A stretch of DNA of 64,000 nt from Zelopaecilomyces penicillatus (Eukaryota > Ascomycota > Sordariomycetes > Hypocreales > Pseudodiploosporaceae). The DNA is taken from the NCBI GenBank assembly GCA_005765155.1, contig VCCP01000001.1, positions 7,192,001 to 7,256,000 of the forward strand, written 5' to 3'. How positions within the stretch are numbered: position 1 is the first letter of the stretch; each line of letters opens with the position of its first letter. A program made the translations under genes and the position numbers. The notes below the pieces were generated by a model. The model ran no database searches, was not told the DNA's origin, and saw nothing but the letters and a program-made list of their open reading frames with translations. Shown piece after piece: positions 1 to 11,020 of the stretch.

Positions 1-35
1 CTTGCTCCTGGAGTCGCTGGCAAGAGACAGTATAG

Positions 36-482
36 CAATGTTCCGATCACCGGAAGCTTGTACACTTTCACCCGGACCATGGTGAGGCCGGTGATCTGAC
101 GGTGGTCGACTGGAACACGGTGCAACTTCATACGATAAAGGACATTCCCTGGGAAGTATCTGCGGAGGGACAAGGTGTTGGATTTTTTGATAGCATAGAC
201 AACAACAATATCATCTTTGCTAACAATCCAGGCCTTGACATAGGAATTCCACTGCAAGGGTGGGGCCGTTTTCCAGCCTCCTGCCCGGGCATCAGGTTAC
301 CAACCAAGCAGTGCTATGTCGAGGCCCTGACTTTCCTGGCTCTAAGTTCCGATGGCTATACATGTACATTTTGGTATGGTGAACTCTATCATAGGGCTAA
401 GGTCGGAGACCCGAATCGACTTGGACATCCAGCGTTCACAAAGTTTCTTAAATGGCTATCCAATCGGCCTCGGAGCAGATAA
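36..482 (+). CDS. Unrecognised protein, 3' part of a reading frame
   Basis: The frame is open from just after a TAG at 33-35 to a TAA at 480-482, about 148 codons. No ATG lies early in it, so this may be a last exon or a gene fragment. The peptide is rich in Trp, Tyr and Gly and has a few Cys. I recognise no family and see no signal peptide, membrane segment or repeat. Composition looks coding rather than random, but there is no independent support. No function is proposed. Confidence 0.3.
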   Translation, partial: QCSDHRKLVHFHPDHGEAGDLTVVDWNTVQLHTIKDIPWEVSAEGQGVGFFDSIDNNNIIFANNPGLDIGIPLQGWGRFPASCPGIRLPTKQCYVEALTFLALSSDGYTCTFWYGELYHRAKVGDPNRLGHPAFTKFLKWLSNRPRSR

Positions 483-1035
483 AGGGCTGAAATAGCAAAG
501 GCAAGAGAGTCTCTTGGTTGGAGACGTTGTCCACACCTGGGGAATTAGGGTGAACATTCCAACATATAACCCACTGCAGTCGATTTTACAATCGGTCTCA
601 TAAGCCGGTGCAGTAACAAATACTTTGTACATTTGATCCATGGCAGGGTGAGTATGGTTCTTTTGTGCCCAACATCCGCTGATAGAACTATCTCAGATTG
701 TATCTGGATGTTGGCAAGAGTTTCTTTATAGCTAGGTCCTTCCGTCTTTGCATCGCAACAGTGGGTAAATACCAGCGAGCACCTGCCTCTAGACTGGATC
801 TCTTCTCTGGGCTGAAGGTAGTAGCAGCCCCTCATGGACCTCTTCATGTAATGGTAGGAAAGAGTTAGTCCAATGTCAGTTGGTAGACCTGCTCGATTGA
901 AACCCTTAAGCCCTGCACCCCTCCATACCCCTCCATCACTTGATGTAAGCTTGTCTGCTCGTGTAGACTGTCGCCGCCCTGTCCAAGTACGCCCGTCTGT
1001 TGAGATACTTGCGTCCAAAAGAGTGTTTGCCCACG
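483..1035. other. Intergenic, no gene seen
   Basis: Between the partial ORF and the nucleotidyltransferase-like gene. The long minus-strand frame across 545-1018 has no recognisable motif and is treated as chance. Confidence 0.5.
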
Positions 1036-1761
1036 ATGATGAAGCCTATCCTGGCCGAGGCAGTTTCTGCTGTCATCTCGACAGCGAAGAAGGTCGCCGG
1101 CACCAACGCGGCGTCGACGCGGATGGCCTTCGTGGGTGGTCTAGCGGTGACCCGCCTAACGAAACACCGACAGACTAATGTTTGTATATCTATTGCTTCC
1201 TCTCATGTACGGGCTGACCAGGAGGTGTCTCAGGATATCGACGTGTTTTTCGTTGGCGAACTACAGGGCCGCAAGGTCAGGACAGAGCTTTCGCGCGCAC
1301 ACAGCGCGTTTCACCACAACTTCGAGGCCATCATAGGTCTCACATATAAATCCCCAATTCTGGGGGAGATCGTCAAGGTCGACATCCTCGACATGCCCGC
1401 TGTATGCTTGAGCCCCTTGAAACAGACGTACTCCCGCCCTGTATTAAGACATGTGTAGCTTAGATTCGAGCCGAGGACGTTGCCGTTAAGCGATGTCACG
1501 CTTAACAACCTGCCGTGGCCGACCCGCGATGATCTTATCTCGATGAAGGCCCTCAGTGCCTCCGAGCGGTTCCATGTGGAGAAGGTCCGCAAGGACGTGG
1601 CAGATATCGTGGCCCTGCTGGAGGTGCAGCCCGGTCCATTGCTGTTCCTCGGCTCTCCCACGGCTCATGCCAATAAGGCCATGGTGAAGGAGCTGGTGCC
1701 GAAGCTCGCCCAGTTCGGTAGCTGGTCAGAAGCGGAGTGGCTCGAGAGACTCGGGTTATAA
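1036..1761 (+). CDS. Nucleotidyltransferase-fold protein
   Basis: The start is the ATG at 1036; a second ATG follows at 1039. The frame hits TAG at 1456-1458, but a 57-bp phase-0 intron (1402-1458, GTATGC...TGTGTAG) joins it to the same frame downstream, giving about 222 residues that end at 1761. Seen directly: a Gly-Gly near residue 34 (FVGGLAV), a D-I-D pair (SQDIDVFF) and a third acidic strand (VKVDIL). This is the GG/DxD/D layout of nucleotidyltransferase-superfamily proteins. The C-terminal half carries the D-L-I-x-M-K helix common in such proteins. A further 42-bp in-frame intron (1180-1221, GTTTGT...ACCAG) would bring the GG helix closer to D-x-D, but it is short. The substrate cannot be told from sequence. 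It lies upstream of the broken NRPS with no evident link. Confidence 0.6.
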
Positions 1762-2744
1762 TCACCCATATCTAGACGTAATTCCGTCTGTATTGTCACG
1801 GAGTCCATTGACGGTTCCCCGTTTTTCTGGTTCGCGGAATCAGTACTGATGGAGAGCATCGAAATTGGATATGGAGACCCGACCTTAGGCACGTCATTAA
1901 AAGGTCTCACCTTGTCTATCGACCTGACCAGGTGTCTTGATGGTGAAGGAAGAAAATACCGGATCCAGGTAGGGGGCTGACCCGTCCGCGGGGAGTCCGT
2001 CTCTGCGGCCTGACACACCCAGAGAACCTACCATCACCTCGGCGGTGGGCAAACCGCCTAAACAACCCATGAAGGAAAACATCGAAAACCGGGTAGATAT
2101 ATCTACCGACAACTCTTGGTCTTGACAAGCGCCGGAGTTGTGGATCGTCTGTCATGACGACTGTTTGACCCGAGGAAGTCCCGAGCCCGACGTTAGGACG
2201 GCTCCTTCATCGGTTAGGTCTGCCGAGACGATGACCCACCCCCTACGGGGACCCCGACATGTTCACACCCATGTGCGCCATGCGCTACGGTGTCGGGGAT
2301 CAGTAACCTTCGCTTTGCCTGCTTCATCTCACAAAGCTCTCCAGCGGCATTATATCAAAACTCCTGCGAAGGAAAAGCCAACGTGAACGATACCATACCA
2401 TCTACCCGCGTCAACACCACTGACTCAATATTCGACTCAACTAATAGCTCTTCACATTCTGTTTCGATGATCAAAGAGACACCCACAGTTCAAGGGTCTA
2501 TCTCCTCTGGTGGCTAAAAAAACACCACCTAGGACGTCTTAGTCTGTTATAGTTCCAAGATCGTTCGAGACTGTACTCCTCATACAGTTTCGGCATCTCA
2601 CAGCTGCATTTTATCTTTTCAGCAACTAGCCCTTACCATCTCTGCCATTCGCATTTCCAAAGTCCTGGTGCCGTGCGAAAACAATCCTGAGCCAGCACAA
2701 CGTGTTATATTACCTACCATCAACCTAAGGAGCACTCCTACATC
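1762..2744. other. Intergenic, about 1 kb, no gene supported
   Basis: Several overlapping short frames on both strands, none with a recognisable motif or convincing start. Base composition is balanced, unlike the AT-rich tracts further right. The sequence that should encode the front of the NRPS is not here. Confidence 0.5.
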
Positions 2745-2851
2745 ATGATCTTAAGATCTCTCAGCGCATCGAATTACCTTGAGCTTTCGAGCCTCCAATT
2801 CCAGCGACCCTTGGGTCACTCCCGGAATTTAAAGGCACCTTCATTACTTAG

Positions 2852-5008
2852 CCAAAAGGTGTTGTTTTGGAGCATCGCTCGCTCGCATCTTCGTTCCGTA
2901 CGCTTGGTAATCGGGTTGGCTGGACCAAACGTAGCGGAGTTTTGCAATTCGCAGCTCCGGCGTGGGATGCGTGTGCTCTGGAGATGTTGGGTCCGCTCAT
3001 CGCCGGAGGATGTGTCTGTATACCTTCAAGCGAAGCACGCGAATCAGCTCTCGCAGAGTATATCAACTCTGCCCAAGTTGACTTTGCCATCCAGACCCCG
3101 AGTGCTCTTCGGAATCTCACACCTGATGATGTGCATTCATCCCTCAAAACACTCATGTCCGCTGGAGAACCAATACCACGCAATACTTCCAAAACCTGGG
3201 GCAGAAAATTGCGTTTGTTCAATGGATGGGGTCTATGCGAGACATCAGTTTGCACTGCCATCGCAGAGCTCAATCCAGATTCCATTTATCCAGACACAGT
3301 GGGAATGCCAGTGGGGAGTGCCATGTGGATCGTCGACCGCGACGACCCAAACAAGCTCTTACCCATCGGCGCCATGGGCGAGATTCTGGTTGAAGGCCCA
3401 GGAGTGGCTCGGGAATATCTCAATGATCCCAACAAAACCGCGTCCTCGTTTATATCCCCTCCTATGTTCGTCCCAAAACGTGGGAGCTCTTCTCGAAAAC
3501 TCTACCGGAGCGGCGATCTGGCAAAGTATAATCCAGATGGAAGCATCACCTTTATAGGTCGACAAGACAACCAGGTCAAGATTCGGGGACAACGATTTGA
3601 GCTAGGAGAAGTTGAGGAAGTCATAGCAACTCATAAATGTGTTCGAGCGGTAGCCGTTACATTACATTCTTCGTCAGCGCGAGATCACAAAGACCTAGTC
3701 GCCGTCATTACCCTGTCAGCAGATTCCGGGTATTCTTCACCAATTGGTGACTTCGAGAATGAGCTGCGGGAAGTCCTGCTTGACGAAAGTAATCAAAGTC
3801 AACTCAATGAAATCTGTGGCTTTGCTAAAGCTAGGCTACCTACATTCATGGTACCAACTGCATGGGTTGTAGTAACTGCTCTGCCGAAATTGCCATCAAC
3901 TAAAATTGATCGTACGAAGATTAGAAATTGGCTAAATGAACTATATTTGGAGGCAGCCAGGGACATTGGAAGGGGGAGAGCGAGCGAGACTTCGTCCCCC
4001 GGAGGCCTGACATCACCAGGGAATGACATAGAAGAAGCTTTGCAGCGCGCCTGGTCGTCAGTACTGGCTATAGAACTACACAAGATCGGGCGCGAGAGCT
4101 CGTTTGTAAAGCTTGGCGGCGATTCAATTACCGCAATGCAGGTTACGACGCGTTGTCGGAAGCAGGGATTCCGACTCCATGCCTCCGTGCTGTTGCGAAC
4201 AGATACGCTTGCTGAAGCCGCCAATGAGACTGAGGTACTAGGTGATGCGTCTGTGATACCGATAATGAGTGCGACAGAAGAAGCTGTTGATCGCTCCCTT
4301 TCCCCTATCCAGAGGTTTCTTGCAGACAATGGCGGACCGGCATCGAACAACCAATTCAAGCAGGCATTTCTCTTGGAAATTGACAAGAGCGTTGTGACGA
4401 CAACGTCAAGAATCGAGCAGGCTCTTCAACGACTCGTTGCTCAACACTCTATGCTAAGAGCTCGCTTCTCGCACTTCACAGACCAAGAAGGCAATAGAAC
4501 GCTTGTCCAGAGAGTTGTAGCCACTGATTCAACCGAAACCTGGCGCTTCCATGTCCATGACAATGTTGACAATGAAGGACACATACAAATTATCGTCGAT
4601 GCTACGCAAGCAGGCTTGGACATCGTTAAAGGGCCAGTATTTGCAGTGGACATGATCCTCACTGATAAGGACCAAACATTGTTGTTCATGACTGCTCATC
4701 ACCTGGTAATTGATCTCGTGTCATGGCGGATCCTCTGGGAGGACCTCGAAGCTACTCTTCGCAACCCTGCATGCTCTTTTCCCCAGAGTTTCCCCTTTCC
4801 CCTCTGGATTAAACAGCAAGAAGAAGAGTTATCGAAAAGAAATGAGATCACCTTGAAAGACCGGGAGAAGATGTGGCCTAAGGCTGATCTTGCTTTCTGG
4901 GGTATGCAAGAACATGTGCCTTTGATGGCCGACATGCAACACATGCGGCGAACGCTTAGTCGGGAGCAAACGAGCTACACATGGGTGAAGCCTGCAATGC
5001 TCCCATGA
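2852..5008 (+). pseudogene. NRPS segment 1: truncated adenylation, carrier, first part of epimerisation domain
   Basis: The first 713-codon open stretch (codons counted from 2867). The adenylation domain starts right after A3 and keeps A4/A5 (N-G-W-G at 119-122), A7 (YRSGD, 213-217), A8 and A10 (S-T-K-I-D, 344-348). The carrier motif L-G-G-D-S-I is at 416-421, with the phosphopantetheine Ser at 420. An epimerisation domain begins near 475; its H-H-x3-D-x-V-S-W motif is at 611-620, and the V-S-W marks E rather than C. My by-eye reading of nine specificity positions is D-A-L-I-M-A-G-V-C, which I cannot assign to an amino acid. The frame ends in a TGA at 5006 because of the frameshift. Confidence 0.8.
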
Positions 5009-7680
5009 ACACGACGCCAGTGATACTCATGCTTACGGCCGTCATCCAGTCGTTTCTGCGCGTCTTTCCAGAAAGAGGCAATCCAGCACTATACAATGAG
5101 GGCCACGGAAGGGATTTTGACGGCGCATCGGCAATCGATGTTTCGCGGACAGTGGGCTGGTTCACCACCATGATGCCACTTGACGTACCGTCTATCAATG
5201 CAACAACGCCTCTCGCAGATGCAGTTATCACTGTGAAGGACTATTACCAAAGCATTTCTGCAACGGCAACAGAAAATTTCACGTCTCAAATGCTAGAATC
5301 GAAATCGTTTGCAAGGACTGATGTCGAGGTGCTGTTCAATTTTGCTGGACGCTTGCAGCAGGTGACGCGGCAAGATGCTCTTTTGAAGTTGCGGAAAGAC
5401 ACTACTATTCAGATGAACAATTCAGCAGACGATGCTGAACATGTTGGTCTGCTGAGTGTCTTGGCATACATTGATGAGGACCAGAGACTTACATTCACCC
5501 TGTGTTATAATCGCCATATGGCTCATCAAGACAGGATTGCTCTCTGGATGCAAGAGTTGGAGACCTGCCTGGTGAATTTAGCCAGTGAGCTACCATCGCA
5601 GACAGCTAGAGTAACATTAGCTGATATGCCATTGTTGCAAACCGATCATAATGGTCTGTGGCACGTTCATGCCCGTTTGGCCGACCTTGGCGTCCCCCAA
5701 GAGAATGTCGAGTCGATATATCCCTGCACCGCATTGCAAGAGGGCATCCTGTTCACTCAAATGAAGCGCGATTGGGAGGGCGAGGAGTATCGCGACCGGT
5801 TCGCATTCAATCTGTCATGTCGAAACAGCACAGAAGTCAATTTGACCAAAGTTGTCGACGCCTGGAAAGCGTTGTGTGAGGCTCATCCCATCTTACGAAC
5901 TATTTTTACGACTGGACTTTCCAGCAAAGGCGCATTTCAGCAGATTGTTTTGAAGTACACCGAGCCATCCGTGGTGATTGAGGAAACACCAACAGACTGT
6001 TCTGACATCACCGAAGTGTTTAAGCATCAAAAGAGGGCACCTTTCACACATAACCAGCCACGGCATCGCTTGTCTCTTTATAAAGGATCGGGCGCCGCCG
6101 TCTTCGCCATTCTGGACATCAGCCACACGGTTCTGGATGCGAGGACGATGCGGGCGATCTGGGAGCAAATTGGACGAGAGTACACGCGCCAAGACAGTAT
6201 TTCCAAAGGGCGAAGCTTCTCCAACTACGTTGCATGGCTTCAGGAGCAGGAGGACATTGTACGACAATACTGGAGCACATATCTTGCAGGAGCCCAGCCG
6301 TGCCTTTTACCCCGAGACACTGAGTTGACGGATGCGACTTACATGACGAGAGGCCCGGAGGTGCCGTTCAAAGATGCCCACAGTCTCATGTCATTCTGTC
6401 AAGCCCAAGGAATAACTGTTGCAAATTTCATGCAAACTGCATGGGGTATTGTTCTGCGACAGTACACTGGCCTTGAGTCCGTCTGTTTTGGCTGCCTTCG
6501 ATCTGACCAGGACGGACTAGAAGGAGCAGCAGATATTTTGGGGCCCTTGGTCACCATGTTGGTTTGCAAGTTCAATTTCCAAGATCCCACGACAACAGCT
6601 TTGCAAATGCTGGAAACTGCTCGTGAGGATGCAAGTCGAGGTCTGCAGCACTCAGGTTGCTCTTTGGCTCGATTGCATGATGACCTTGACCTCTCGACAT
6701 CGCCGCTCTTCGACACCATCATGACCATCCAGCATGCCTGGCCAGCAAACCTTGCACTAGGAGATGGAGATCTTGTGATTCAGGCCATGGAGGGCGAGGA
6801 CCCAACTGAATACTCAATCTCTGTCAACGTCCACTACTCCAAAGATGAACTGTTCCTTCGGCTGTCGTATCAGCGGGCATGCCTTTCTGACTCGATGATC
6901 GAGCGTGTGACCGAAACATTTGGCAAGGTGATTTCAGAAATGATAAAGAGTCCGACGCAGCCTGTGATACAGTTTCTAGAACCCGAAGTGAAAGCTAGGG
7001 ATAAATTGTCTCATGAGAACTCAAACAACGACAAAGTCGATATGTTGCTACTCAAAATTTGGAACGCTAAAACTCCAACCGCAGTCGAGGAGACCATTCC
7101 TCACCGGGTACGGGCCATCGCTCTTGAACATCCTCTTGCACCTGCGCTTTGCTCCTGGGACCGCAATTTGGACTACAGCCAGCTTGACATGCTGTCAGAC
7201 TATTTGGCGTACAAGCTTCGGGTAGAATATGGCGCAGGATTAGAAGAAATCGTGCCCTTTGCCTGTGAAAAGGCTGCCAGTGCCATTGTGATTCTACTTG
7301 CCATCTCAAAGTCCGGCGCTGCCTTTCTTCCTCTGGATATTACCCATTCTCAAGAGCGTCTCACGACTGTTCTAGATGATGCAGGCGCTTCGTTGGTGCT
7401 TGTAAATTCGCCTACACTACATGATCCAATGAGAGCCTGCACTTCCCAGAAGGCGGTGTTGGTTGATCTCGATAGCATCGCAGAGGAGTGTCTCATACGG
7501 GACGCCAACCAGATTCACAATGAATTAAACTCATTTGTGATTAAGCCATCCAACGCTGCTTATGCCGTGTACACCTCAGGAAGCACAGGAAAGCCAAAAG
7601 GAATTCTAGTAGAACACAGAAGCATGGCCACCAGCGCGAAAGAGCACGCACAACGTATCGGCATTACAGCAGAAAGCTGA
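4960..7680 (+). pseudogene. NRPS segment 2: rest of epimerisation domain, condensation domain, first third of second adenylation domain
   Basis: The 899-codon frame, counted from an ATG at 4981 that is not a real start: it overlaps segment 1 by 28 bp and continues its E domain. E motifs N-E-G-H-G-R (39-44) and S-R-T-V-G-W-F (55-61) follow in the right order. The condensation domain spans roughly 215-660. Its active-site block reads S-H-T-V-L-D-A (381-387), so the second His and the Asp of HHxxxDG are present while the first His and the Gly are replaced, as in some fungal C domains. The second A domain runs from about 700 and includes a perfect A3, TSGSTGKPKG, at 865-874. The frame stops at TGA 7678 shortly before A4. 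Confidence 0.8.
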
Positions 7681-10656
7681 ATGCTGCAGCTCGCCAACTT
7701 CTCCTTCGATCTTAGTCTCGGCGATATCTTGTACGCACTTCTTTGCGGAGCCTGCTTGTGTATGCCATCTGAGAAGGAGAGGACAGACGACATTACTGGT
7801 GCCATCAATCGCACCAAAGCAAACTTCTTGTGGGCTACTCCTACCCACGCCACCTTGTTGGCCCCTAAGGACGTGCCAACGTTACAAACCATGTCACTAA
7901 TAGGAGAGCCAATGAGGCAAGAGAACTTGGAGACGTGGGCTCGGCATGTCCGTCTGACAAATTCATATGGGCCGGCAGAGGCCGTCGTCATGGTCAGTTG
8001 TAGAGACGTTGCCATTGGTGACAATATCCAAGATGTCGGGCATCCCACATGCTGTCGCTTCTGGGTCGTCGATCCCGATGATCATGACAAACTGGCACCA
8101 ATCGGCACAAGTGGTGAGCTTATAATTGAAGGACAGGTCGTGGCTCGTGGTTATATCAACAATTCCACCGCGACGGCTGCTGCATTCATTGATCCACCAG
8201 CGTGGACCAAGTGCCCAGAGTTTGCTTCGTTGGATTTTACCTCCCAACGCTTTTACAAGACCGGAGATTTGGTCACTCAAGCAGGCGAGAAGTCATTCAT
8301 TTGTGAAGGCCGGAAAGACACTCAGATTAAAATCCGTGGTCTCAGGATTGAGTTGGGCGAGATTGAGTATCATCTGAACCAATGCGCAGAGCAAGGTTGG
8401 CATTGGGTAGTGGAAGTCATACAACCAAGCTCAGGTGAGGATGTATGTCTCGCGGCTTTCTATGAGGTAGAGAACGTTGATGGCGAAGAAGCATCTATAT
8501 CCACGATCAGTTCTACATCAGGTCATGATCTGCTCCAACCGTTGATGGAAAGTGCTTCTGCAGCGAAGAAGATGCTCAAGGCCGCCGTGCCAGCCTATAT
8601 GGTGCCCGATTATTTTATTCATCTTCAGAAGATCCCAACCACATCTTCGATGAAGACGGATCGGAAGACCTTGCGCGCAATAGCGGCCAGTCTTTCTGCA
8701 GCAGATTTGCTGGCTTATCGGGTGATTGAACATCGTCAAAGCGTGGAACACACGCGTTCTGCTGAAGCCAGGAATGAGGTTAACGATGATGAAGTCTTCA
8801 TGCAGCAGGCCTGGGCTGATACACTCAGTATTTCTGTAGAGGAAATCACAGCAAGCGATGATTTTTTCATCGTCGGCGGTAACTCAATTCGCGCGATGCA
8901 CTTTGTCGCGCGACTGAGAAAGGCCGGGTACGCGCTCTCTATGGTGGATGTGTTCAAAGCCCCTACCTTGACGGAGATGGTCGCCAAGACGTCAACTATT
9001 TTGCCCAGCGCCGACTACAAACATGTAGCAGACCGTAGTGACCGGAAGAGTGGCCCTGTAGTTGCTTCAGATGCTTTCCCTCACCTTGATGAACTGTCCA
9101 AGAAGTGGATATGGTTGAAAAGTGACAATATCGAGAGTGTAGCCCCTGCAACGGATACTCAAGCCTGGATGTTGGCCGTGGGAGAGATTGCAGGCCACGG
9201 GTTTGACGACGGTGTCATACTGACGCCTTTACTTGAGAATTCTTTGGATCTCCTCAAACTCCAACGGGCGTGTGAGAAAGTGCTCCGCCAGCAAGCTATC
9301 CTGCGAACCGTGTTTGTGCAGAATGGTTCTCAGTTATTACAGGTGATCCTGCGAGACACCCCAGTCGATCAGGTTCATGTATGGGGAAATGGTCGCACGG
9401 AGTTGCCTATGAGCAACCAATCTGATCCCACTAAGACTCTCCCGCATTTCCATCTGAATAGTAACACTGATGGTTCATGCCAGAGTCTCGAGCTGAGAAT
9501 TCACCACGCGCTCTATGATGCCATTTCACTGAGCCATCTCCTGGAGGACCTGAGCTTGGCTTATGCTGGCCAAACGCTGGTGGCAACATCCACATATTTC
9601 CACGAATGGATATCGCATGTGACTGCCGAGGAAACCACCTGCGCGCAGGGATTCTGGAAACAGTTTCTGCAGGGGTCGATGTCGCGGTCCTTGACATCGT
9701 CTCAGATCAGTTCGCCAGCATCTGGGCATCCGGCAGATTCCAAGCTTCGCGTCTCTGTGCCATTTGCGTGTCTTCAAACTACCCACGGAACAGCCGCAAC
9801 AGTCTTGAATGCGGCGTGGGCTCTTGTTTTATCCCAAGTTTTTGAGGAGGAAGACATTGTCTTTGGCTACATCAGCGCGAACCGCTACTCCTCTCGCCTA
9901 CCTGGAGTTGACCGGATCAATGGTCCGTGTATCAACATATTGCCTGTGCGTGCGCGTATCGACAAACACATGACCGCCGTGTCCTTTGTAACTGAGCTGC
10001 AACATCAGTCGAATGATTCAATACCACATCAGCATCTAGGGTTCCGTTCCATCGTCAGAGATTGCACACAGTGGCCCACAAGCAGATTCAATTCAATCAT
10101 TGTGTTCCAAAACCACGAATCCCTCCACAGCCGCATCAAGCTGGGCGATGTCGAATGTGAATTCACTGGAGAAGGTCAAGTTGGTGATTCTGCGGAAGTC
10201 TGGCTTGCTGCTGTGCCACAGCCAGATGGTCAGCTCAACATGAATTTGCATTATTCATCAGCGATCATTCCTCATACCCATGCACAGTGGATGATAGACT
10301 GTCTACAGGTAGTCTTGAATGAACTCCCTGGCACATGGGAAAAGAGCACTGATCAAATCATAGATGATGCCATTAATACCGTGGGAAACTTCCCAAACCA
10401 CCCAGAAGTCAATGGACAAATGGAGCACCCAACGTATTCTTATGGCATTAGAAATGACAGGACCTGCAACCAGGTGATTCTGCCATTATATGGGTGTGAG
10501 AAGCCATCGGGTAAAATTTTCTTAAATAAACGGCGCCTTGCTGATCTTGCAAACGCAATGCTTGTGGCCAAACATCATCAATATATGGGACGCGACATCA
10601 GCATCACGGATGCACTTGCCGACTCTATTACGTATAAGGTAGAGGAATTTGTTTGA
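7681..10656 (+). pseudogene. NRPS segment 3: rest of second adenylation domain, carrier, terminal condensation-like domain
   Basis: 991 codons in the same frame as segment 2, directly after its TGA; the ATG at 7681 only restarts the frame. A4 (F-S-F-D-L-S), A5 (N-S-Y-G-P-A-E, 94-100), A7 (Y-K-T-G-D) and A10 (S-M-K-T-D) are intact. By eye the specificity positions read D-L-G-W-S-I-S-V-M. The carrier block is V-G-G-N-S-I (398-403), with V in place of the usual L. The final domain has H-H-A-L-Y-D-A (608-614), the pattern of fungal C and terminal C(T) domains that release or cyclise the peptide. No thioesterase or reductase follows. After the last domain about 80 residues lack a recognisable fold. 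Confidence 0.8.
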
Positions 10657-11020
10657 TAGCCAGCAAGCTTTACACTAGTAAGAGTAATTCAATGTCACGA
10701 AGGTTCTTGAGTATAAAGGACAGTGGTGAATGTGTAAAAAGGTACGTACAATTGGAGAACATGAAAAAATTGTTCAATGTCAATGTAGACGTATTCTTAC
10801 TCGATAAGCACGCAAAGGGAATATTGTATAAAACCAGAGGTATGAAACATCTTTTAATGACAGTTTTCCCGCATTCATACGCAGTGGCTGATTGCCATGA
10901 CCTTTTGTTGTTGGTAAGCTTGTGGACGTGATGATTTCCAGGGTAGCAGGGCATCATCACGCCCACGCCACCCGATCTCTCTTTTCTCGCTCCCCGCCCC
11001 TCTAATGTACTTCCAAATTA
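10657..11020. other. Intergenic between convergent NRPS pseudogene and MFS gene
   Basis: 364 bp holding the 3' ends of two convergent units. The short ORF over 10653-10931 has no motif and overlaps the NRPS stop; I do not call it. Confidence 0.5.

Larger units (their letters stand above)
2849..10656 (+). pseudogene. Non-ribosomal peptide synthetase, A-T-E-C-A-T-C remnant, broken at three places
   Basis: An assembly-line enzyme that selects amino acids (A), carries them on phosphopantetheine (T), epimerises (E) and condenses (C). The remaining order matches the last two modules of fungal tri-modular NRPSs, which end in a terminal condensation-like domain. Three lesions are visible. (1) The 5' side is lost: P-K-G-V-V is preceded by TAG (2849-2851) where the A3 loop T-S-G-S-T-G should be, and no first module lies upstream. 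(2) A -1 shift inside the E domain falls between a TAG at 4957 in the downstream frame and the TGA at 5006; an A-run at 4968-4970 is a likely site. (3) An in-frame TGA at 7678-7680 between A3 and A4 sits where related enzymes often have Arg, so CGA to TGA is a simple explanation. No intron explains any of these. Assembly error could explain lesion 2 only. The substrates and product are unknown. Confidence 0.85.

Noticed and set aside
545..1018. 157-codon minus-strand ORF
   Set aside because: It overlaps the leader of the nucleotidyltransferase-like gene on the other strand and shows no family features.
7678..7680. NRPS TGA as recoding or an intron boundary
   Set aside because: No GT-AG pair removes it in frame, and no recoding signal is evident; a CGA to TGA change is simpler.
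10653..10931. 92-codon plus-strand ORF after the NRPS
   Set aside because: It overlaps the NRPS stop, lies in the 3' flank and has no motif or start context.
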